A DNA stretch of 64,000 nucleotides from DASQPA01 sp963756455 (lineage in GTDB: Bacteria > Acidobacteriota > Thermoanaerobaculia > Multivoradales > UBA5704): positions 1 through 64,000 of the forward strand of contig CAVWNC010000001.1 of NCBI GenBank assembly GCA_963756455.1, written 5' to 3'. The notes beneath the pieces are model-generated. The model was not told where the DNA came from. It saw only the letters and a list, made by a program, of their open reading frames with translations, and did no database searches. The translations under genes were made by a program, and so were the position numbers. The stretch's first letter is position 1. The number at the start of each line of letters is the position of its first letter. Shown here piece after piece: positions 30,878 through 37,955 of the stretch.

Positions 30878-31801
30878 ATGGGACGACACATACGCTATCT
30901 ACCGACCGAGGGGAGCGGCCTCGTCGAGGTCACCTGCCGGACCGTCCAGGGCCGCTTCCTCCTCACCCCCAGCAACGAGCTCAATGAGATCATCCTCGGC
31001 GCTCTCGGCAGGGCGCAGGAGCTCTACCCCGTAAGCATCTGTGCTTTCGCTTTTGCGAGCAACCACTTCCATCTCCTCCTTCAGGTGGAGTCCACGCACG
31101 ATCTGGCGCTCTTTATGGGCCACTTCAATTCCAACCTGGCCCGCGAAGCCGGCCGGCTGGTCCATTGGCGGGAGAAGTTCTGGGGCCGCCGGTATCAGGC
31201 CATTCCCGTCAGCGAGGAAGAGGCAGCCCAGGCCGAGAGGCTTCGCTACATCCTGGCGCACGGCGTCAAGGAAGGGCTTGTCGAGCAACTGCGAGACTGG
31301 CCCGGCGTCTCCGCCGTCCGTGCCCTCCTTGGGGAGGAGCCTCTCGAAGGGCTCTGGTTCGACCGCACTCGGGAGCACATCGCTCGGCGCCGAGGCATCG
31401 CCTTCGAGCGCCTGGACTTCGCGACGCCCTACCGGTTGCACCTCGCGCCCCTCCCCTGCTGGGCTCACCTCTCGGCCGAGGACTACCGGAGGCGCATCGC
31501 GGAGATGGTCGAGGAGATCGAAGGCCAAGCCGAGCTCCAGCGCCAACTGCGCGGCCTGGCCGCGAAAGGTATAGCCGCCGTCCTGGCGCAGGAACCTCAG
31601 GCCGCCCCCGAAAGGCTGAAGAAGTCCCCCGCGCCGCTCTTCCATGCGGCGAGCCGGAAGGTTCGCCTGGAGCTCTTCGAGGGCTATAAGTATTTCATCG
31701 CGGCCTTCCGAGATGCTGCCGAGAGTCTGCGAGCCGGTGAGCCGAATGTCGTCTTTCCGTCTGGGAGCTTCCCGCCCGCCGCGCCTTGGGTCGCTGGATA
31801 G
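30878..31801 (+). mobile_element. REP-associated tyrosine transposase (Y1/HUH, IS200-like)
   Basis: I chose the ATG at 30878 (MGRHIRYL). Longer starts would translate the GC-rich repeat. The protein has 307 residues. The HUH metal-binding motif is FASNHFHLLLQV. The C-terminal part of the nuclease reads EKFWGRRYQAIPVSEEEAAQ and RLRYILAHGVKEGLV, the counterpart of the usual YIHLNPVRAGLV, with the Tyr in the expected helix. A 100-residue C-terminal extension is unrecognised. RAYT proteins cut and join single-stranded REP hairpins. Candidate REPs lie immediately upstream and at 28.9 kb. Confidence 0.8.
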
Positions 31802-32154
31802 AACGCAAACCGCTGCCTGATGCCCGATCTCTGAGTTTTTTGCGCCTCTCGCGATCGAGGGGATGGGAGGGGTCTTTTTTCTACATGTCGCCGACAAGGC
31901 CAGCGACGGCCAGCCGCGCCGCGGGTAGGCCAGATTCGCCCGATCCAAGCGCTTTGGGCGCTCTCACTGCCTAGAACAGCGGGGGAAGCCACAGCAGATC
32001 GGAGCGTTGGGAGCAGAGACCGCCGGGGACCTCACCTTTCGGCAGGCACCTCTCGGAGCGGCGCAGAGCAGCCGAATGCCGCCTCTGTCTCGCTTCCGGT
32101 TCCTGCACGCACTTGCTAAGTAGGACGAAACGATCCCAAATCAAAGGAGAGAAC
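31802..32154. other. intergenic stretch with T-rich runs and a repeat
   Basis: No gene is recognised. T runs at about 31839-31845 and 31876-31883 after CG-rich sequence could end the transposase transcript. The first copy of a 24-bp repeat is at 32033-32056. AAAGGAGAG at 32143-32151 is the ribosome binding site of the peptide gene at 32155. Confidence 0.5.
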
Positions 32155-32325
32155 ATGAAAGAGCACAAGGCACCCAAGAAGCTCACCCTTGCGAAGGAGA
32201 CCCTGCGGAACCTGCACGACCGCGAGCTGCAGGAAGCGGCTGGAGGACTTACCGCCGCCGCGGCTTGCAACCACAGCGCCTTACAAGTCACGGCGTGCAC
32301 GGCCTGCCCGGGTTGCACGATCTAA
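32155..32325 (+). CDS. orphan class I lanthipeptide-like precursor
   Basis: The protein has 56 residues, starting at ATG 32155, five bases after a strong AAAGGAGA. The leader reads KKLTLAKETLRNLHDRELQE and ends AAGG, matching the LTLxKETLRxL...ELxxVxGG leader of Acidobacterial and Bacteroidetes lanthipeptide precursors. The core after GG is LTAAAACNHSALQVTACTAC then PGCTI, with four Cys, four Thr and one Ser, enough for several (methyl)lanthionine rings. No LanB, LanC, LanM, protease or transporter gene is in the window, so maturation would depend on enzymes elsewhere. Confidence 0.75.
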   Translation: MKEHKAPKKLTLAKETLRNLHDRELQEAAGGLTAAAACNHSALQVTACTACPGCTI

Positions 32326-32543
32326 AGAGCACCTGTCAGGGATTCTCATCTTTCGGCAGGCACCTCTCGGGTTCCGAACCTGCACGACCGCGAGCTGCAG
32401 GAAGCGGCTGGAGGACTTACCGCCGCCGCGGCTTGCAACCACAGCGCCTTACAAGTCACGGCGTGCACGGTCTGCCCGAGTTGCACGATCTAAAGAGCAC
32501 CTGTCAGGGATTCTCACCTTTCGGCAGGCACCTCTCGGCTGCT
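32208..32543 (+). repeat. 168-bp tandem duplication of the peptide-gene 3' part
   Basis: The segment 32208-32370 recurs at 32376-32538 with a 168-base offset and only a few differences. It covers the end of the leader, the whole core, the stop and the 24-bp 3' repeat. The offset is a multiple of three, so the reading frame is preserved. Confidence 0.92.
32326..32493 (+). pseudogene. leaderless second copy of the peptide core
   Basis: In frame with the first copy, separated only by its TAA (32323-32325), this copy reads NLHDRELQEAAGG and then the core ending CTVCPSCTI, with a stop at 32491-32493. It differs from copy 1 by A to V and G to S near the C-terminus. There is no start codon or ribosome binding site for it, so it is silent unless the stop is read through. 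Confidence 0.75.
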
Positions 32544-32586
32544 CGGCCGCCGTTCGGCCTTTCACCTTTCGGCAGGCACCTCTCGG

Positions 32587-32768
32587 GGTCTGCTCGGCAA
32601 GCCCATCGGCATCTGCGGTCAGACCCCCTCCGACCACCCCGAGCTCGCCGCCTGGCTCGTCGGCGAGGGCAGCGAGGGCAGCGAGGGCATTGACTCGATC
32701 TCGCTCAATCCCGACGTCGCGATCGCGACCACGATCCGGATCGCGGCGGCCGAAGCGACGAAGGGTAG
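32587..32768 (+). pseudogene. C-terminal fragment of phosphoenolpyruvate synthase
   Basis: This frame reads GLLGKPIGICGQTPSDHPEL, AAWLVGEG, then IDSISLNPDVAIATTIRIAA. It matches the last ~55 residues of PEP synthase (consensus ...GICGQAPSDYPEF...GIDSISLNPD). A Ser-Glu-Gly-Ser-Glu-Gly insertion made of 9-bp repeats (32663-32689) sits just before GIDSISLNPD. The fragment begins directly after a 24-bp repeat and has no start codon. Confidence 0.75.
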
Positions 32769-32822
32769 CGCTCACGCCACGCCCGAGGTGGGCTCGTTTC
32801 GAGAGGCCGCGCGGAGGCTCTC

Positions 32823-33188
32823 TCAGGCCTGCCGTCTCAAGGGTTCCAACCGCTCGATCGCCGCCGCGTCCTTACTCCGCATCGCGTGCCACAGCTCCCA
32901 GTCCTGCTGGAGCCCCAGCCAGAAGTCGGCGGACATTCCGAGGACACGTGCGAGACGGAGGGCCGTGTCCGGTGTCACCGAGCGCTTTCCGCGGATGATC
33001 TCGTTGAGCCGCGGGAAAGAGACACCCAGTCGGATGGCGAACGCCGACTGGCTGATCCCCAGGGGTTTCAGAAATTCCTCGAGAAGCATCTCCCCGGGAT
33101 GGGTCGGCGGCAGGTTTTTCGGGAGGCGGCGCTCCACGAGGTGCTGGTGGCCTCTAGTGGTAGTCCGTGATTTCGACGTCGTCGGCAT
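32823..33188 (-). CDS. higA: HigA-family antitoxin (XRE helix-turn-helix)
   Basis: The protein has 121 residues. LPPTHPGEMLLEEFLKPLGI is the HigA signature, followed by the HTH QSAFAIRLGVSFPRLNEIIR and ALRLARVLGMSADFWLGLQQ. The gene overlaps the end of the toxin gene by 35 bases, the usual higBA order. The antitoxin should bind HigB and repress the shared promoter upstream of 33447. Confidence 0.9.
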   Translation of the reverse strand: MPTTSKSRTTTRGHQHLVERRLPKNLPPTHPGEMLLEEFLKPLGISQSAFAIRLGVSFPRLNEIIRGKRSVTPDTALRLARVLGMSADFWLGLQQDWELWHAMRSKDAAAIERLEPLRRQA

Positions 33189-33447
33189 AACCCGCCTTCC
33201 ATCTAAAGCAGATCCGGTACTGGTCGTTGATGTGAATGCTGTACTGCCCCGCTCGGTCTCCTTTCAACCGCTCGAGGTGGTTTCCTGGAGGAACGGCCAG
33301 CTCTCCCAGCTCGAGCACTCGGTTGATCTGGGTAAGCTTCCTTCTTGCCACGGCCCACAGAGCCGGAGGACAGGTGGAGCGTGCGCCTTTGCTGCCGACC
33401 CCGTCGAACACGTCTTCTGTCCCGTGGTCGGCAAAGGTGCGTATCAC
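33154..33447 (-). CDS. higB: HigB-family mRNA-interferase toxin
   Basis: The protein has 97 residues. It starts MIRTFADHGTEDVF and includes ALWAVARRKLTQINRVLELG, LAVPPGNHLERLKGD and QYSIHINDQYRICFRW, all typical of HigB/RelE-like toxins that cleave mRNA on the ribosome. The catalytic-side Arg and Tyr near QYRICFRW are present, so it looks intact. The module is inserted, in reverse orientation, between two fragments of PEP synthase. Confidence 0.9.
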   Translation of the reverse strand: MIRTFADHGTEDVFDGVGSKGARSTCPPALWAVARRKLTQINRVLELGELAVPPGNHLERLKGDRAGQYSIHINDQYRICFRWKAGYADDVEITDYH

Positions 33448-33495
33448 GGGACTTATTATAACGGCCTCTGCTATAGGCTACAAACTGCTCGGCTG

Positions 33496-33605
33496 ACCGA
33501 CCTGACCCAACTGCCCCTCGGGCTCGACCGCGACTCCGCCACCGTGGCCCACCTCTTCGACGAGCGGGACGACGCCGTCCGCTAGCTCATCGCCCGCGTC
33601 ATCTT
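33496..33605 (+). pseudogene. internal fragment of phosphoenolpyruvate synthase
   Basis: The frame reads TDLTQLPLGLDRDSATVAHL then FDERDDAVR, a stop, then LIARVI. This is the conserved NDLTQLxLGVDRDSxxVAHLFDERxPAV segment of PEP synthase, normally located before the C-terminal tail found here at 32587, so the order of the two fragments is reversed. The in-frame stop and lack of flanking domains show that it is debris. Confidence 0.75.
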
Positions 33606-33609
33606 CCGG

Positions 33610-33905
33610 CGCCAACCGCCGCTCTCCCGGCGTCGCCCCCCATCCTCCCAACGGCCACCGCCATCCTCCCAACGGCCGCCGCCATCCTCCCAACGACCAC
33701 CCCCACCCTCCCCACAACCACCCCCGCCCTCCCGACGACGACCACCACCCTCCCGACAACCACCGCCATCCTCCCGGCGACCACCGCCACCCTCCCGGCG
33801 ACCACCCCCACCCTCCTGGCGACCACCCTCACCCTCCCGACATCCACCGCCACCCCTCCGACGACCACCCCCACCCCCCCGGCGACGATCGCCCGCAGTG
33901 CGGCG
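33610..33905. repeat. degenerate minisatellite (about 21-bp units)
   Basis: Repeats of the type CCACCGCCATCCTCCCAACGG run about 14 times. They are better conserved at the left end (33645-33705) and drift into CCACCCTCCCGACGA-type units at the right. All frames stay open on the minus strand, giving VVxGRVx-type heptad protein, and on the plus strand, giving a PPPSSQR-type polymer, but there is no sign of a real gene. From here to 34230 nothing else is recognised. Confidence 0.8.
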
Positions 33906-34230
33906 ACGGCCATCCGCGGGGCACTTTCCCCTCTGGGACTCGATCCCGCAGAAGAAAAAAATTCGTTGAGCGCAAAGTGTCGCTTTCTCTCTCGGCAGGG
34001 GGATAAGGTTCACCCTGAAGGACGGATTCCTCGCGATCTCCCCGGAAGAGCTCTCGCAAGGGGGGCTTGCAGAGAAACCTCAAGTGCAGGTATAAGGGCG
34101 CGTAAAGCTTCTTTGTACGTACCACAGCGTGAAAAATACGGAGAACCGAAGCGCTCCAGGTGGAGTGTGGCCTTCTGGAGTCCTCAGGAAGGCGCGCAGG
34201 TCAACGTCTCGCGGTCGAGGAGGGGATGGT

Positions 34231-35136
34231 ATGCAGGTGGAGAAGGTGGTGAAGATCCGGCTGGGGGGCTTTCTGGCCCAGGAGCTGGCGCGGGACATGG
34301 CGGTCGAGGGCATCACGGCCGCGGAGATCGTGCGGCGGGCGATGACGCTCTATTACTGGGGCAAGTTGGAGGGTAATCCTTTAGCGAAGTCTCACGAAGG
34401 GGCCGCGGAGGGGCCTTCCCGGGCCCTCGAAGGCCCCTCGGCCGCTCCCCCCTCTTCTTCTCCCCCCTCGTCTCCCCCTGCACCCCCTCTGACTCCCCCC
34501 TCTATATCTCCCCCCGCACCGCCGGTCCTGCCGTTCGGCCCGACCGAGCCCGCCGAGCCTGCCGAGACCGCCGAGCCTGCCGAACCGGCCGAGCCTGCCG
34601 AACCGGCCCCGGCCCTGCCGGCGATCCCGGATCCGCCGAGCCTGCCTCCGGCAGGCGAAACCGGGCTCCTCTTCGCCTCAATGGGACCTGCGGAGCCGCC
34701 TCCGAGCCCCCCTCCGCTGCTCCTGTTCCCCTGCGTGGCGGACGGGAAGTCGGGGGCGGCGGCGCCGCAGTGGGCGCTCACCGCCGAGCTCGTCGACCAG
34801 TGGGAGGAGACCTTTCCCGGCATGGACGTCGTCGGCGAGGCGCGGAAGGCCCGGGAGTGGATCCTCGCGAACCACCGGAAAACACTCGGCGGGATGCGGA
34901 GTTTCCTGCTGCGTTGGTTGAGCAAGGCGCAGGACTCGGGGCGCTTCATGCGCCGGGCCGCCGCCCCCCGTACGAGCGCCGGGACGGGGCCGCGGAGCGT
35001 CAAGGAGGCCTTTGGGTTCGAGAGCTGGGAGGAGTGGGAGGCCGTCCTGCGGGAAAATTTCAAGGGCCGGGAGCTCGACCAGGAGCTCGGCAATCTCTCT
35101 AAGATCCGCAGCCGGTGGGAGGCGAAGCATGGATAG
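34231..35136 (+). CDS. replisome-organiser-like protein with a Glu-Pro-Ala linker
   Basis: I start at ATG 34231, after GGAGGGG. The protein has 301 residues. The N-terminus VKIRLGGFLAQELARDMAVE with TAAEIVRRAMTLYYW looks like a ribbon-helix-helix or short DNA-binding unit. Then follows a 110-residue Pro/Ala/Glu linker containing six 9-bp repeat units (34552-34605). The C-terminal part, LTAELVDQWEETFPGMDV, EARKAREWILANHRKTLGGM and RSFLLRWLSKAQ, resembles DnaD/DnaT-like phage replication proteins. It overlaps the helicase-loader-like gene by 8 bases, as in phage O/P-type pairs. Confidence 0.7.
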   Translation: MQVEKVVKIRLGGFLAQELARDMAVEGITAAEIVRRAMTLYYWGKLEGNPLAKSHEGAAEGPSRALEGPSAAPPSSSPPSSPPAPPLTPPSISPPAPPVLPFGPTEPAEPAETAEPAEPAEPAEPAPALPAIPDPPSLPPAGETGLLFASMGPAEPPPSPPPLLLFPCVADGKSGAAAPQWALTAELVDQWEETFPGMDVVGEARKAREWILANHRKTLGGMRSFLLRWLSKAQDSGRFMRRAAAPRTSAGTGPRSVKEAFGFESWEEWEAVLRENFKGRELDQELGNLSKIRSRWEAKHG

Positions 35137-35842
35137 GGCAGGGGCGCTCGCCGAGCCGGAGCCGTGCAGTCTGCCGGCCGGGCATCACTGCGTGGGTGGC
35201 TGGCACCTGCGCGACGACGGCGGCCAGGGCACCGCGTACGGCCGCTGCCCGCGGTGGCAGGCGGAACGGGCGGTGGTGGTCGCCCGGGAGGTCCCGGGCG
35301 CGCAGACGTTCGATTCGTTCGAGCGCTGCCGCGAGCCGGAGGCGTTCCAGGCCGCGCGCTCCTGGGCGGCGGGCTGCCAGGGGAGCCCGGGGGGCAAGCT
35401 CGCCCTCCTCCTGCCGGACACCCTCGCGACCAACACCGGCTGCGGCAAGACCCACCTGCTGCGCGCCGCCGCCCGCGAGCTGGCCGGCAGCGGCCGCTGG
35501 GTCGAGCTGGTCACCGCTCCCGAGCTGACGACGGTCGTCCGCGGCCGCGCCCTCTTCGACGCGTTCGAGCGGTCGGCGGCGGAGATCCAGGCCAAGCGCT
35601 GGAGCCGGGCGGACGTGTTGGTCCTCGACGACCTGGGCCAGGAGGAGACCGCGGGGACGGTGACGGCAGGTTTTCTCGTCGGCCTCCTGGAGCAGCGCGA
35701 GGGCCGGGCGCTGGGGTGGAGCTCGAACCTGGGGGAGGCCGGGCTCCACGCCCGCTACGGCGCGCCGCTGCTGTCGCGGCTCCTCTGCGGCGCGCTCGCC
35801 CCGGGCCTCCGCGGGAAGGACTATCGGAGATCCCTGAGCTAG
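35129..35842 (+). CDS. DnaC/IstB-like helicase-loader ATPase
   Basis: The ATG at 35129 lies inside the end of the previous gene. The protein has 237 residues. The N-terminus has a Cys-containing pattern (WHLRDDGGQGTAYGRCPRW) reminiscent of the zinc finger of phage DnaC-like proteins. Walker A is NTGCGKTHLLRAAARELAG (~res 104), Walker B is ADVLVLDDLGQEET (~165), and sensor I WSSNL follows. With the preceding protein it forms a replication initiation cassette, pointing to a prophage or plasmid-derived island. Confidence 0.8.
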   Translation: MDRAGALAEPEPCSLPAGHHCVGGWHLRDDGGQGTAYGRCPRWQAERAVVVAREVPGAQTFDSFERCREPEAFQAARSWAAGCQGSPGGKLALLLPDTLATNTGCGKTHLLRAAARELAGSGRWVELVTAPELTTVVRGRALFDAFERSAAEIQAKRWSRADVLVLDDLGQEETAGTVTAGFLVGLLEQREGRALGWSSNLGEAGLHARYGAPLLSRLLCGALAPGLRGKDYRRSLS

Positions 35843-35926
35843 ACGGCGGACCTGGGGCAGAGCTCCAAACGAGGCCCACTCGGCGGTTTGAGGGCGAAGA
35901 CTCGAGGAGAGAAAGGAGCGTGAGCG

Positions 35927-36283
35927 GTGAGAGATGTCGAGATGGAGATTCATGGCGCGGTCCGCCGGTTCCAGCGGGCGATCCACGCTTATTCGGAGCT
36001 GGAGCACGAGCTGGAGCAGGCGCGCCGCAACGTCGCGGAGGCCGCCGGGCGCTACCCGGCCCTGGCGCCGGCGCATCGGCTCTTCGGGCGGGTGGCCCTC
36101 CGGCTGGAGGTGATCGGCGCCGCCGTGGCGGACGTGCCGGGGCTCGTCGGGGTGGTGGAGAGGGGGCAGCAGAAGCTCACCCACCTGCGCATCCTGGCCG
36201 AGCGGCATGGCCTTGAGGTGCGCTATGAAGACTTTGCGCGAGATCGGCGGGGTGGCGAGGAATTTGGAAATTTGACGCGTTAG
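35927..36283 (+). CDS. hypothetical protein, helical
   Basis: The protein has 118 residues from a GTG start after AGAAAGGAG. It is largely helical with coiled-coil character (AIHAYSELEHELEQARRNVA). It is not recognised. It lies 84 bases after the helicase loader on the same strand and is probably part of the same mobile element. Confidence 0.55.
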   Translation: MRDVEMEIHGAVRRFQRAIHAYSELEHELEQARRNVAEAAGRYPALAPAHRLFGRVALRLEVIGAAVADVPGLVGVVERGQQKLTHLRILAERHGLEVRYEDFARDRRGGEEFGNLTR

Positions 36284-36367
36284 ACCACTTCCACCGCAGA
36301 GCCCCGGCCAGATCGGGTTAGGATCGATCCCACAGGTCGCCGTCTTTACGCGGGAGGGTTCGGAGGG

Positions 36368-36568
36368 ATGGAAGAGGAGTGGTTGTTGGACGAGGCGGCC
36401 CGCCTCTACGCGCTCAGCCGGCAGGGCGATCGCCGCCGCCGTCGCCTCTTTCGCCAGGTGGCTCTCGACTGCTGCCGGGTGGCGACGGAGCTGCGCGCCG
36501 CCCGGCAATTTCCCGTCGCCGGCCCGAAGGCCCGCCGCCGATCCCGCGGGAAGCGAGCCGCGAAGTGA
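36368..36568 (+). CDS. small basic hypothetical protein
   Basis: The protein has 66 residues and is Arg-rich (ALSRQGDRRRRRLFRQVALD), ending KARRRSRGKRAAK. The ATG at 36368 follows GGAGGG. No family is recognised. The charge suggests nucleic acid binding. Confidence 0.5.
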   Translation: MEEEWLLDEAARLYALSRQGDRRRRRLFRQVALDCCRVATELRAARQFPVAGPKARRRSRGKRAAK

Positions 36569-36594
36569 AAGCGGGGAAATGAAACCGGGATCGC

Positions 36595-37260
36595 TTACAG
36601 CACGCGGCAGATGGTGTCGCGGGTGATGACCAGGTGGTGGATGTCGTCGATCAGGGCCTGGAGGTCGCCGGCCAACTCTCCCGCTCCGCTCTCCGCGAGG
36701 ATCACCTCGACCGCCTGTCCGCCGTCCGCGAGCTGCCGGCGAAGCTCGCCGAAGCGCTCGCTCGCCTGCTCCGCCAGGGCCAGGAGGTCGGCCCGCTTGT
36801 CGGTGACCAACCGCACGAGCTTGGCGTGGAGGACCCTCGCCTCGGCCGAGGCGGCCACCCCTCCGGCCCCTCCCACCGCGCTCCGCGCCGGTCGCGCCGG
36901 CCGGGGGCGCTGGACCGCGAGGTCGGCCTCCCCGCCCCGGGTGTCCTCCCGCGCCGTTTCCCGCCCCTCGCGCCGGCGCCTGAGCTCGGCGCGGAGGAGC
37001 CGGCTGTCGAGGTCGAAGCGATTCGCGACGTGAAGGAGGGTGCGGCAGTGGCTGCGGAGCTTCTGCGGGTCTTTGAGCTTGTCCGGTTCGAGGCCGTCGC
37101 AACAGGGCCGGCGCTCGCTCTCGCTGGGGAGCCAGACGCGATCCGTCCAGGCCCCTTCCGGCTCCTCCGCACCGCTCTGCCGGGCTTCGAGGTGGTCCGC
37201 CGCCGCCGCGATGCGATCTGGCGTTGCGGCCTCTACGGTGGATGATCGCCGAGGGCTCAT
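36595..37260 (-). CDS. hypothetical protein of the accessory island
   Basis: I start at 37260 (MSPRRSSTVEAATPDRIAAA), 221 residues. It has two helical parts: LHVANRFDLDSRLLRAELRR in the first, and QASERFGELRRQLADGGQAV and QALIDDIHHLVITRDTICRV in the second, joined by an Arg/Ala/Pro-rich linker. The function is not recognised. It is convergent with the small basic gene. Confidence 0.5.
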   Translation of the reverse strand: MSPRRSSTVEAATPDRIAAAADHLEARQSGAEEPEGAWTDRVWLPSESERRPCCDGLEPDKLKDPQKLRSHCRTLLHVANRFDLDSRLLRAELRRRREGRETAREDTRGGEADLAVQRPRPARPARSAVGGAGGVAASAEARVLHAKLVRLVTDKRADLLALAEQASERFGELRRQLADGGQAVEVILAESGAGELAGDLQALIDDIHHLVITRDTICRVL

Positions 37261-37553
37261 GCATGCCTCCTTGGCAAGCTTACAATGGTCCGCTTGAAGA
37301 GTCCAGATCGGTGAGAGTACGTCACGCCTTCCAAGGTGCGAGCGGCATCGCGATACGGGACAAAGGGAGTTTTCACGCAAGGGGACTCAGTGTCGATTTG
37401 TGACCCCGGGCCGCCACAGGCGGTAACGAAGTGCCCGAGCCGGGCAGAGCCCCCGTGCCTGCCCGGCCTCCACGCGGACCCGACTCGAGAAGACTCCCCC
37501 AAGCCCCGAGGGGCTCCCTGTCGAAACGCCCTCTCTCGGTGTAGATTACCGGC

Positions 37554-37955
37554 ATGTATGAACAGGAACCGGCGCGCCTGCTGGAGCTTCTGGCGGAGCT
37601 CGTCGCGCGCTCCGGGCGGACCCAGCGCGACATCGAGCGTGCGCTCGGGGTGGGGCATGGCTGGCTGCGGCTCCTCTTCGCCGGGAAGTCGGAGCTCAAG
37701 GTCCGGCATATCCTCGATCTCGCCGAGCTCCTGGGCTTCACTCCCGGGCAGTTCTTCCGCCAGGCCTACCCGGAGGTGCAGGGCACGGCGGTCGACCAGG
37801 TGCGCCGGAAGGTCGAGGACATCCTGCCTCCCAAGCTGCGCCGGCGCCAGCTCAATTCGCAGGCGCGCCTGGAGGTGCGGGACATCTTCCGGGAGGAGCT
37901 TCTGAAGCTCGGTCTCGGCCCAGAAGAGCCGGAAGTGGAGATCGAGAAGGGTTAG
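37554..37955 (+). CDS. XRE-family transcriptional regulator
   Basis: The protein has 133 residues. The HTH is RSGRTQRDIERALGVGHGWL with LKVRHILDLAELLGFTPGQF. The C-terminal half (RLEVRDIFREELLKLGLGPE) is helical and may dimerise. Its last four bases overlap the end of the convergent TPR gene. It could serve as the DNA-binding partner of that TPR protein, but nothing proves this. Confidence 0.75.
   Translation: MYEQEPARLLELLAELVARSGRTQRDIERALGVGHGWLRLLFAGKSELKVRHILDLAELLGFTPGQFFRQAYPEVQGTAVDQVRRKVEDILPPKLRRRQLNSQARLEVRDIFREELLKLGLGPEEPEVEIEKG

Larger units (their letters stand above)
32033..32586 (+). repeat. four copies of a 24-bp repeat around the peptide gene
   Basis: A 24-bp sequence containing TTTCGGCAGGCACCTCTCGG lies at 32033-32056, 32347-32370, 32515-32538 and 32563-32586, all in the same orientation. 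The 32347 copy has one T for C; the others match. Two copies form the 3' ends of the duplicated peptide-gene units, and the last abuts the PEP synthase fragment. Its function is unknown. Spacing is irregular, so it is not a CRISPR array. Confidence 0.85.

Noticed and set aside
32033..32586. Possible CRISPR array
   Set aside because: Only four repeats, spaced 314, 168 and 48 bases apart, and two of the intervals contain a duplicated peptide gene. No cas genes are present.
32788..33585. 265-residue open frame on the plus strand
   Set aside because: It is antisense to HigBA for most of its length and only strings together the two PEP synthase fragments.
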